From contig CAXTTK010000001.1 in assembly GCA_964247245.1 (NCBI GenBank), positions 1 through 64,000 of the forward strand: 64,000 nucleotides of DNA, given 5' to 3'. Positions 44,359-52,259 of the stretch are shown here, piece by piece. Source of the stretch: Aestuariivirga sp964247245. Lineage in GTDB: Bacteria > Pseudomonadota > Alphaproteobacteria > Rhizobiales > Aestuariivirgaceae. How positions within the stretch are numbered: the stretch's first letter is position 1; each line of letters opens with the position of its first letter. Position numbers and translations under genes: made by a program. The notes under the pieces were generated by a model. The model had not been told where the DNA came from and made no database searches. It saw nothing but the letters and a program-made list of their open reading frames with translations.

Positions 44359-45469
44359 ACTCGTTCTAAATGCGGTCAGCAAGATCTATCGCTCGCGCCG
44401 CAAAGCTGAAGTTCACGCAGTGAAAGATTTGACTCTCACCGTTAAGGCGGGCGAAATTGTAGCCCTGCTCGGTTCCTCGGGTTGTGGTAAAACATCAACG
44501 CTGCGCATGATCGCAGGCTTTGAAGATGTGACCATGGGCTCGATCACGCTGGGCGGCCTCCCGATTCACACGTTGCCTCCATCGCGGCGTAATGTTGCCA
44601 TGGCTTTTGAGACCTATTCACTTTATCCGCCGCTCACCATTGGCGACAATATGGAATTTGCTCTTAAAGCCTCTAAACTTCCTGCTGCCGAGGCCACGTC
44701 TAAAGTAAAAGCCATGGCTGAGATGCTAGAAATTTCCAATATTCTTCAAAAATATCCATCAAGTATTTCTGGTGGCCAACAGCAGCGCGCGAGTTTAGGT
44801 CGTGCACTTGTCCGAACTGCCGATCTCTATTTGCTTGATGAGCCGATGGGGCAGCTTGAGCCGCAGTTGCGTGCTGTACTGCGTGGGCGAATCAAACATT
44901 ATCTGCGCGAACATCATTGTACATCGATCCTTGTCACCCACGACCAGACAGAGGCCAATGCACTGGCTGACCGGATTGCTGTGATGGAAGCTGGCCTTTT
45001 GCAACAATATGCATCACCGCATGAATTGAAATCCAAGCCCAATAACCTGTTCACTGGAACATTTATCGGTGAGCCACCAATGAATGTTTTTGATGCCACA
45101 ATGTCGGCAACGAAATCCAACGTGACATTCGATCTGGGCGATAGCGGTGTCTTGCATTATTCGCTCAAGGATTTTGGCGCGGGAATTTTAAATTCTTCCG
45201 GCGGTGGCAAGAGAGTTGTTTTGGGTGTGCGCCCTCATGCCGTGCAAATTGACCAAGGCGTAATCAAGGGCACAATTTCATCATGCCAATGGTTAGGTGA
45301 CCAAACCCATATCGCTATCGAAGTTGCAGGACGGACAATTGTCGCGGTATCGCAAGCGCGCGTGTCGGCTAAACCCGGTCAGTCTGCTAAACTCGGTTTT
45401 GATGCGGGTGCGTTGCATATCTTTGATCCAGAAACCGGGGCAGCAATTTCGCACGGCGGTGCGACATGA
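44351..45469 (+). CDS. CUT1 ABC ATPase 2
   Basis: This 372-residue MalK-type ATPase begins MAELVLNAVSKIYR and overlaps ATPase 1 by eight bases. Walker A GSSGCGKT, signature ISGGQQQR, Walker B LYLLDEPMG and switch His in VTHDQTEA are canonical. The Q-loop glutamine is replaced by Glu (FETYSLYPPL), and the D-loop reads GQLEPQLR. It would form a heterodimer with ATPase 1. It overlaps eryA (ATGA). Confidence 0.87.
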   Translation: MAELVLNAVSKIYRSRRKAEVHAVKDLTLTVKAGEIVALLGSSGCGKTSTLRMIAGFEDVTMGSITLGGLPIHTLPPSRRNVAMAFETYSLYPPLTIGDNMEFALKASKLPAAEATSKVKAMAEMLEISNILQKYPSSISGGQQQRASLGRALVRTADLYLLDEPMGQLEPQLRAVLRGRIKHYLREHHCTSILVTHDQTEANALADRIAVMEAGLLQQYASPHELKSKPNNLFTGTFIGEPPMNVFDATMSATKSNVTFDLGDSGVLHYSLKDFGAGILNSSGGGKRVVLGVRPHAVQIDQGVIKGTISSCQWLGDQTHIAIEVAGRTIVAVSQARVSAKPGQSAKLGFDAGALHIFDPETGAAISHGGAT

Positions 45470-47025
45470 AGGACGGCGTGTTGATTGGTATTGATGCTGG
45501 AACTTCGGTGATCAAATCCGTGGCCTTCGCAGTTGATGGGCAACAACTTGCTGTGGCCGCAATTCCTAACACTTATACGACGCGCACCGACGGTGGTGTT
45601 GAACAAGACATGGCCAAAACCTGGGCCGACACGGCCCAGACTATCAAGCTGTTGGCCGACAAAGTGCCAAACCTAAAAACACGAGCTGTGGCGTTGGCTG
45701 TCACCGGCCAAGGTGACGGAACTTGGCTCATCGATAAAGCGGGAGAACCCGTGGCACCAGCTTGGCTGTGGCTCGATGCACGCGCTGCTGATATTGTGGA
45801 AAACTATTGCGTAACTGACGCCTATGCTGCTCACTATCAGCGCACAGGTACCGGCATGAATGCATGCCAGCAGAACGGGCAATTGGCTTTTTTACAACAC
45901 GTCAATCCGGCGTTAATCGAAAAATCCGTCAGCGCACATCATTGCAAGGATTGGCTCTATTTCAAATTGACCGGCACGCGCGCAACCGATCCATCGGAAG
46001 CCAATTTCACTTTTGGGAATTATCAAACCCGCCGCTATGCGCCGAAAGTATTGGAAGATCTTGGAGTTGGTAAAACAGCACGGCTTTTGCCTGAAATTAT
46101 TGATGGCACGATGGTGGCGCATGGCCTTTCAGTTGCGGCTGCATCGGCCACGGGCTTACTCGCTGGTCTGCCTGTGTGTTTAGGCTATGTCGATGTGATT
46201 TGCAGTGGCATTGGCGGTGGGTTGTTTGACCTTTCAGGTCAATCAGGTTGCACGATTGTCGGCTCTACGGGCATGCATATGCGCATGCGGCACCAGAAGG
46301 ATGTGAAACTGAACGCTGAAAAAACGGGTTACACGATGTGTATGCCGCATCCCGAACAAGTTGCACAAATCCAATCCAATATGGCTTCAACTTTGAATAT
46401 CGACTGGTTGTTAGATCTCGCTTTGGGAATTTTGCGCGACCAGGGGGTCTTCAAAAAACGAAGCGATCTTCTTGCTGGACTTGATGAGAAACTTTTGGCC
46501 GAAGCGCCGGGGCGTTTGATTTATCATCCTTATATTTCGCAAGCCGGAGAGCGGGGCCCTTTTCTGGACGTTAATGCCCGCGCTTCGCTTATCGGACTTG
46601 AAACCGGGATCGGATTTCACGGCATGATGCGTAGCGTGTTTGAGGGCCTGTGCATGGCGGCACGGGATTGTTATGACGCGATGGGTGGTGCGCCAAGCGA
46701 AGTGCGCGTGACAGGTGGAGCCGTCAAATCCAAGGCGTTGCGCCTGATGTTGGCCAGCGCGCTCAACGCCAATGTTCGCACCGTTTCGCGCGATGAAGCG
46801 GGCGCTTCGGGTGCTGTCATGATGGCAGCAGTTCAACAACAACTCTATCCGGATATGTCCACAGTTGTCCGCGCCTGGATTGATCCGAGTCTTGATGTGG
46901 CTACGAAGCCAGATGCCAGTCTGGCCAAAACCTATAATGAACTCTATCCTCTCTATAAAAATGCGCGACTTGCGTTGCGTGAAACCTGGCGTGGCCAAGC
47001 GGCCCTAAGAAGGGCCACGATATGA
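45466..47025 (+). CDS. eryA: Erythritol kinase, FGGY family
   Basis: This 519-residue FGGY kinase has the N-terminal GIDAGTSVIKSVAFAVDG, the substrate region VTGQGDGTWLIDKAG, IVGSTGMHMRM in the hinge and the C-terminal VRVTGGAVKSKALRLMLAS nucleotide motif. Length and neighbours fit EryA, which phosphorylates erythritol to D-erythritol 1-phosphate. It is translated with ATPase 2 and the next dehydrogenase through ATGA overlaps, linking uptake to the first step. Confidence 0.85.
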   Translation: MKDGVLIGIDAGTSVIKSVAFAVDGQQLAVAAIPNTYTTRTDGGVEQDMAKTWADTAQTIKLLADKVPNLKTRAVALAVTGQGDGTWLIDKAGEPVAPAWLWLDARAADIVENYCVTDAYAAHYQRTGTGMNACQQNGQLAFLQHVNPALIEKSVSAHHCKDWLYFKLTGTRATDPSEANFTFGNYQTRRYAPKVLEDLGVGKTARLLPEIIDGTMVAHGLSVAAASATGLLAGLPVCLGYVDVICSGIGGGLFDLSGQSGCTIVGSTGMHMRMRHQKDVKLNAEKTGYTMCMPHPEQVAQIQSNMASTLNIDWLLDLALGILRDQGVFKKRSDLLAGLDEKLLAEAPGRLIYHPYISQAGERGPFLDVNARASLIGLETGIGFHGMMRSVFEGLCMAARDCYDAMGGAPSEVRVTGGAVKSKALRLMLASALNANVRTVSRDEAGASGAVMMAAVQQQLYPDMSTVVRAWIDPSLDVATKPDASLAKTYNELYPLYKNARLALRETWRGQAALRRATI

Positions 47026-48068
47026 AAAGCCGCAATATTTCGATCATTGGCGATCGCTTTATGCTTTCCGACATTTTTGAGCGCGCACTGCAAGAGCGAT
47101 GCGGGGATTTCACTCTGCAAATTCGTAAGCATGATCTCGCCTGGCCGGATCAACACATGGAACATGGCTATGCCGTCGCCGGGATGGACGGGTTGAAAGA
47201 ATATGTAGGTTCATTGGAGGAAACCATTGCGCTGGCAACGGGTTCGGAAATCGTCGTCACCCAACTTGCACCATTCTCAAAAGCTATTATGCAGCAGCTG
47301 CCGGATCTCAAGTTGATCGCAGTGTCGCGCGGCGGGCCAGTGAATATTGATATCTCAGCGGCGCGCGAACGCGGTATCAAAGTGGTGAATACGCCGGGCC
47401 GCAATGCCAGTGCTGTGGCGGAGTTCACCATTGGTATGATTTTGGCGGAGAACCGCAATATTACCAAAGGCCACGATGCCTTGCGCAAAGGCGAATATCG
47501 TGGCGATCTCTACCGGGCTGATGTCACGGGCCGTGAACTCAGCGAAATGACTGTTGGCATTATCGGTTATGGGCAAGTGGGAACACGCGTTGTGAAACTG
47601 CTGAAAGCATTCGGTTGTCGCATTTTAATGTGCGATCCCTACGTTCAACTTTCAGTGCACGATTTAAATGATGGTGTTGTGCAATGTTCATTGGATACGC
47701 TCTTGGCTCAATCAGATGTAGTCTCTCTGCATCCAAGAGTAACAACGGAAACTACCAACATGATGAACGCCCAAAGCCTGCGCCAGATGAAGAAGGACGC
47801 AATCCTAGTCAATACCGCTCGCGGGCCACTGATGGATTATGATGCCCTCTATGAGGTTATGAAGTCGGGTCATTTGCGGGGGGCTGCACTTGAAACTTTT
47901 GCAATAGAGCCGGTGCCGCCTGATTTATCGTTGCTCCAACTTCCAAACGTCACGCTTACTCCACATATTGCCGGCGCTTCGGTGAGAACGGTTACTTATG
48001 CTGCAAGTATGGCCGCAGATGCAGTTTATCGTTATCTCAGCGGAGCACCATTGCTCAATCTCTGTTAG
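47022..48068 (+). CDS. D-isomer-specific 2-hydroxyacid dehydrogenase
   Basis: This 348-residue protein has the NAD loop VGIIGYGQVGTRVV, the catalytic Arg in LVNTARGPLMD, Glu in ALETFAIEP and His in LTPHIAGAS. It is placed between eryA and eryB, which is not part of the core Brucella eryABCD order. The family oxidises or reduces 2-hydroxyacids such as glycerate or phosphoglycerate; a C4 hydroxyacid such as an erythronate derivative is possible. Its role in this pathway is unknown. Confidence 0.82.
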   Translation: MKSRNISIIGDRFMLSDIFERALQERCGDFTLQIRKHDLAWPDQHMEHGYAVAGMDGLKEYVGSLEETIALATGSEIVVTQLAPFSKAIMQQLPDLKLIAVSRGGPVNIDISAARERGIKVVNTPGRNASAVAEFTIGMILAENRNITKGHDALRKGEYRGDLYRADVTGRELSEMTVGIIGYGQVGTRVVKLLKAFGCRILMCDPYVQLSVHDLNDGVVQCSLDTLLAQSDVVSLHPRVTTETTNMMNAQSLRQMKKDAILVNTARGPLMDYDALYEVMKSGHLRGAALETFAIEPVPPDLSLLQLPNVTLTPHIAGASVRTVTYAASMAADAVYRYLSGAPLLNLC

Positions 48069-48077
48069 GTGTCGGCC

Positions 48078-49577
48078 ATGCCCGATCTTGGCAAAGTTGA
48101 CTGTATTATTATCGGTGGCGGCATCAATGGTGCGGGTATTGCACGCGATGCGGCAGGGCGTGGCCTTTCAGTCATACTCTGTGAGAAAGACGATCTAGCG
48201 CAAGGTACTTCATCGCGTTCGGGAAAGCTCATTCATGGTGGTTTGCGCTATCTTGAATATTACGAATTCCGTTTGGTGCGCGAAGCTTTGATTGAACGTG
48301 AAGTTCTTTTGAATATCGCGCCGCATATCGTTTGGCCAATGCGTTTTGTTCTGCCACATTCGCCAGAGCAACGCCCAGCTTGGCTGGTACGACTCGGTTT
48401 GCTGCTTTATGATCATCTTGGTGGGCGCAAGAAATTACCCGCATCGCGCAAGTTAGATTTGCGAACGGCGCCCGAAGGTGCTGCAATCAAGGATGTGTAC
48501 ACCAAAGCCTTCGAATATTCCGATTGCTGGGTCGACGACTCGCGGCTCGTAGTTTTGAATGCAATAGACGCAAAGGAGAGAGGTGCCAAGATTCTCACGC
48601 GCACCGCCGTTGTTTCCGCAAAGCGGGTTGAAGGTGAGTGGCATGTTGTATTGCAGAACCGCAATGGCATGAAGTCAACAGCACAAGCAAAGGTGCTCGT
48701 AAACGCTGCAGGGCCTTGGGTTGAGAGTGTGATCAACCGTGTTGTCGGCAGCAATTCAGCGCGGCGCGTGCGATTGGTTAAAGGATCGCACATCATTGTC
48801 CGAAAATTTTGGCAGGGACCGCAAGCCTATCTGTTTCAGAATACCGACAAACGCGTGATTTTTGTCAATCCGTATGAGGATGATTTATGCTTGATCGGCA
48901 CAACGGATATTCCTTATGATGGCAGGGCGGAAGACGTTGCCATCACTCCGGACGAAATTAACTATCTTCTCCGCGCGGTCAATCGCTATACGAGAAAGCA
49001 ATTGACGCCACATGATGTTGTGAGCAGTTTTTCAGGAGTGCGGCCACTCTATGACGATAAATCAGAAAATCCATCGGCGGTTACACGCGACTATGTTTTT
49101 GACATGGATGGAAACCCGCCTTTGCTTTCTATTTTTGGCGGTAAAATCACCACTTATCGTAAGCTTGCGGAACAGGCTTTGGAAAAGTTGGAGTTCTGTT
49201 TTCCGAAACTCGGCCCAGCGTGGACGGCCACAGCCGCCCTGCCCGGTGGCAATATGCAACACGCCAATTTTGAGAAATTCTTTGACGACTTCACGGCGCG
49301 GTTTCCTTGGCTGCCAAGCGAACTTGCCTTGCACTATGTTCGGCTTTACGGCACTCGCGCGGAACGCCTCTTGAAAAATGCCTCAAGCATGAAGGACCTC
49401 GGAAGTAGTTACGGCAAGCTGCTATTCGGAGCGGAGGTCGATTATCTTATTCGTGAAGAGTTTGCCGCGGAAGCTAAAGACATTTTGTATCGACGCACCA
49501 AACACGGTTTACATATGTCACAAACCGAGCGTGATGGCCTCAAGAAGGAATTCGAATTACGAGCCAACTCTTTATGA
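48078..49577 (+). CDS. eryB: Erythritol-phosphate dehydrogenase, GlpD family
   Basis: This 499-residue FAD enzyme begins MPDLGKVDCIIIGGGINGAG; the GTG nine bases upstream is an alternative start. It has the FAD loop GGGINGAG (residues 13-20), SSRSGKLIHGGLRYLEYYEF, VNAAGPWVESV and the C-terminal GGKITTYRKLAEQAL, all typical of GlpD. With eryA, eryC and eryD around it, it is best read as EryB, which oxidises D-erythritol 1-phosphate to D-erythrulose 1-phosphate and passes electrons to quinone. Glycerol 3-phosphate dehydrogenase activity remains possible because the importer is glycerol-like. Confidence 0.85.
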   Translation: MPDLGKVDCIIIGGGINGAGIARDAAGRGLSVILCEKDDLAQGTSSRSGKLIHGGLRYLEYYEFRLVREALIEREVLLNIAPHIVWPMRFVLPHSPEQRPAWLVRLGLLLYDHLGGRKKLPASRKLDLRTAPEGAAIKDVYTKAFEYSDCWVDDSRLVVLNAIDAKERGAKILTRTAVVSAKRVEGEWHVVLQNRNGMKSTAQAKVLVNAAGPWVESVINRVVGSNSARRVRLVKGSHIIVRKFWQGPQAYLFQNTDKRVIFVNPYEDDLCLIGTTDIPYDGRAEDVAITPDEINYLLRAVNRYTRKQLTPHDVVSSFSGVRPLYDDKSENPSAVTRDYVFDMDGNPPLLSIFGGKITTYRKLAEQALEKLEFCFPKLGPAWTATAALPGGNMQHANFEKFFDDFTARFPWLPSELALHYVRLYGTRAERLLKNASSMKDLGSSYGKLLFGAEVDYLIREEFAAEAKDILYRRTKHGLHMSQTERDGLKKEFELRANSL

Positions 49578-49586
49578 TTAAACAGC

Positions 49587-51974
49587 CTAGAACTCAAACC
49601 GATAACCCGCTGTAGCAAGTACATCCAATGATTGAGAAGCCCCTGATGGCGCTACAACGTCTTTCCAATTTGCGCTGATCTCGGCCTCAAGACTCCACTG
49701 CTTATTGATGCGGTAGCTCGACTTGAAGCTTGGGACGATTGAATACACATATTGCTCGCCGCTCGTTAATTGCTGATCAAGCAAGCTCACACGAATACGC
49801 GGCCCAAGGCGAAGTTTATCGTTGAATGGATAGCGATATGATGCATCGGCCATGTACATCTGGTTGGTTTTTGAATGCGAATAGCGCAATCCGAACGACA
49901 GCGAATCATTCTCCTTAAACAAGCTCATTCCTGAAGCTTGAGCGGAAAGATAATATTCAATGCCTGGCGCTGCAAAGCCCTGCTGCATTCCCAAAATTGG
50001 CGTGCCTGATGCCGGCGTGCCCGAATAATCTGCGATTGTTGCATCAATTGACAGTTGCCAATCTTTGAGAATTTGTTGGCTCGCTCCAATCGTCAATGTC
50101 TTCGAGGATGAGGTTCGGGCTGATGCCAGCTGGCTAGTGGTGTCTTGACCAATCAAATCAACGAGCGTTGAAAGCTTATCGATATTTTCACCCGTAAGTG
50201 CATTGGAAGTTAGCAAGAATGGAACTTTGCGGTAATCGGCTGTTGCATAAATGGATGTGCCTTCGCGGGGATTCCAAGTTCCTGACACATAAGCATTGTT
50301 CAGCTCATTATAGAAAATATCATAATCGGCAGCTGAATAGACACTGAGTTTTTTACCGACATAGCGCAGCTCGCCACCCACAGCACGGCGATCGACTATG
50401 CTCTGAACATCTTGTTCAACTGCGTATAGTGTTCCGGCCCATTCTTTATTTGGTAAAGTGTACTCAACACTTGCACCATAAAAATATCGCCCGTCGGCAA
50501 AGGGCTGAGCATTGCTTGAATAGACAGGCGAGCCCACAACAGCTTGGGCTTTCAAATTGGTAATTGGTTCCCAACTGAAATTGCCACCGTCAAAACGGCC
50601 AAACACCCCGCCTGTGCTCCGGCTCTGGCGACCGAGGCGCGCGCCAATTCTTGGGCCCTTTAATTTTCCATCTACATAAACTGTGCCGAGATTAGAACTG
50701 AATGTCTCGTATTGGTCACCAAAACCTTTTTCATTGTAAGCCGAGATGCTGGCTTCCAGCGCATAGTCCTGATTTTCGCCACGAATATAGAAGTCACCGC
50801 TCGACAAAACTTCATTTTGGTAAACTTTATGTACGCTCAGATCGTTTGCACCTGGGGCCGAGGGCACAAAATTATCGTCGCGGTAATAATACTGCGCCAA
50901 ACTGCCATGCTTTTCCCACGTCCAAGCTTTGGGATCAGGCGGGGTTTGTTGTAAATTGGTTTTCATACCTTGCCCCGTCACCATAAGGTTCGCACCCGAG
51001 TTAGGTGTTCCGGGCACAGATAGTCCTGCAAGCTGATTGCCCTTGGCCATTTGATTTGTCGTGGGAGCTGCCGGTGCTGCCGCCAGTCGCACAGCCTGAC
51101 GTTTGGCGAACTCGTCATTCGCCTTATTTTCCATCGCCGCCAACACACCCTTCAAGCGGTCCTTGACGCGTGCAGCGCCTGCACCAGTAGGGTAGAGCTT
51201 GAGATAGGTTTCATATTCCGCGCGCGCAAAGGCCATCTGCTCGGCCCGCTCCCGCGAGAGGCCCAGCATTTCCTGGGCTTCTTGTTTTTCTGGCCCTGCA
51301 CCAATCGAAACGGCTTTGGTGAAATAAGCCGTGGCGCGGGCAAAGTCGCCTCCCGTTAAAGCTTTTTTGCCTTCCTTCAACGCACCTGCGGCATCATTGG
51401 TTGAGGCTGAAGCTTCCGGCTTTGCCGCTTCATCAACCTTGGTACCTTGATCAGTCTTCAGCGTAAAACCCTTTGTTGCATCAGTTTTTGGAGCCGTTTC
51501 ATCTAGCGTCGTTGGCTTGCCGAGACACTTTAGCGCTTCATCGGGTGTTGCAATGGCAATGCGCAAATGGCGATTATCATTATCGAGAAGAACGTGAAAC
51601 GCCATGGCCTTTGAAAATGCTAAACGAATAACCGGGCCGACTGTGGCAGACGGATCAAAAACGACAGCGCTCAAGTTTGCAACATTGCCGGGCGCAACGC
51701 TGGCTGCTTCCTTCAAATTTGTTGTGCCGTCACTTGGCAATGTTGTAGCCAAGGGCTCCAATTGCATCACCAAATCTGTTCCTACAGATTGCGGAAAATT
51801 GCTGGTGAAATTGACAGGCCTGTTCAGCCGGATGTCGACGGTGCTGCACGTTAACGATCCATTAACGTTAACGGTTGACAGCAAATGATCTAAAGTGGCT
51901 TCAGACCATGCAGCACTGCTCATCGCCGCACTTGCTGCGAGAATGCTTATACCCAAAAGATTTTTTACATACAT
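49587..51974 (-). CDS. Outer-membrane beta-barrel protein with TPR region
   Basis: This 795-residue protein has a signal peptide (MYVKNLLGISILAASAAMSS, cleaved near AAWSEA). Residues about 35-150 form an AMIN-like or other beta-rich domain, and residues about 205-290 TPR helices (ALTGGDFARATAYFTKAV, AFARAEYETYLKLYPTG). From about 360 to the end there are alternating amphipathic strands with aromatic girdles, ending in the OM-insertion residue Phe (TAGYRFEF). It is the last gene of the multi-heme locus. By analogy with MtrB/PioB it may house or anchor a cytochrome in the outer membrane, although no sequence link to those families is visible. Confidence 0.75.
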   Translation of the reverse strand: MYVKNLLGISILAASAAMSSAAWSEATLDHLLSTVNVNGSLTCSTVDIRLNRPVNFTSNFPQSVGTDLVMQLEPLATTLPSDGTTNLKEAASVAPGNVANLSAVVFDPSATVGPVIRLAFSKAMAFHVLLDNDNRHLRIAIATPDEALKCLGKPTTLDETAPKTDATKGFTLKTDQGTKVDEAAKPEASASTNDAAGALKEGKKALTGGDFARATAYFTKAVSIGAGPEKQEAQEMLGLSRERAEQMAFARAEYETYLKLYPTGAGAARVKDRLKGVLAAMENKANDEFAKRQAVRLAAAPAAPTTNQMAKGNQLAGLSVPGTPNSGANLMVTGQGMKTNLQQTPPDPKAWTWEKHGSLAQYYYRDDNFVPSAPGANDLSVHKVYQNEVLSSGDFYIRGENQDYALEASISAYNEKGFGDQYETFSSNLGTVYVDGKLKGPRIGARLGRQSRSTGGVFGRFDGGNFSWEPITNLKAQAVVGSPVYSSNAQPFADGRYFYGASVEYTLPNKEWAGTLYAVEQDVQSIVDRRAVGGELRYVGKKLSVYSAADYDIFYNELNNAYVSGTWNPREGTSIYATADYRKVPFLLTSNALTGENIDKLSTLVDLIGQDTTSQLASARTSSSKTLTIGASQQILKDWQLSIDATIADYSGTPASGTPILGMQQGFAAPGIEYYLSAQASGMSLFKENDSLSFGLRYSHSKTNQMYMADASYRYPFNDKLRLGPRIRVSLLDQQLTSGEQYVYSIVPSFKSSYRINKQWSLEAEISANWKDVVAPSGASQSLDVLATAGYRFEF

Positions 51975-51982
51975 ATTAATAG

Positions 51983-52030
51983 GCTCAATTCCACGCGTTG
52001 CGAGTTAGTCGATGCTTGGTATTTGTCGCC
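51983..52030 (-). repeat. Duplicated tail/stop/RBS module, copy 2
   Basis: This 48-base segment is identical at about 41 positions to 52212-52259. It encodes the NTKHRLTRNAWN tail of the 72-codon frame, and its GGAATTGAG block contains the stop codon and lies just ahead of the barrel gene start. Confidence 0.75.
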
Positions 52031-52203
52031 CTGTTTGTTTGTCGTATTGCGAGAACTTGATTTCTGGAAACTTGACTTTCGCCGGGATTTACAAAAAATA
52101 TTTTCCTCGTCTTTTTTTGTGTCGTATAATTATCCGTTCCTCGTTCATGGTTTTTTGCGACGAGGTTTTTGTTTGTTATGTCTAAATTGATCTCCGTTTT
52201 CAT
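51985..52203 (-). CDS. Small basic protein with shared C-terminal tail
   Basis: This 72-codon frame lies between the 59-heme gene and the barrel gene with short gaps on both sides. It is basic, lacks a signal peptide and is not recognised. Its last residues (NTKHRLTRNAWN) match the tail of the 59-heme protein (NTKHRPTRSSWN). The DNA of the tail, stop and following ribosome binding site is duplicated, so the frame may be either a real small protein or the scar of a duplication. Confidence 0.4.
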   Translation of the reverse strand: MKTEINLDITNKNLVAKNHERGTDNYTTQKKTRKIFFVNPGESQVSRNQVLAIRQTNRATNTKHRLTRNAWN

Positions 52204-52211
52204 GGCGGCTT

Positions 52212-52259
52212 GCTCAATTCCACGAGCTGCGGGTTGGCCGGTGCTTGGTATTTGTCGTC
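52212..52259 (-). repeat. Duplicated tail/stop/RBS module, copy 1
   Basis: This segment encodes the NTKHRPTRSSWN tail of the 59-heme protein together with its stop codon and the GGAATTGAG block ahead of the 72-codon frame. The paired copy lies 229 bases away. Confidence 0.75.

Noticed and set aside
48078..49577. Naming the flavoprotein GlpD
   Set aside because: Sequence motifs are shared by GlpD and EryB, but glpK and glpR-type neighbours are absent while eryA, eryC and eryD are present.
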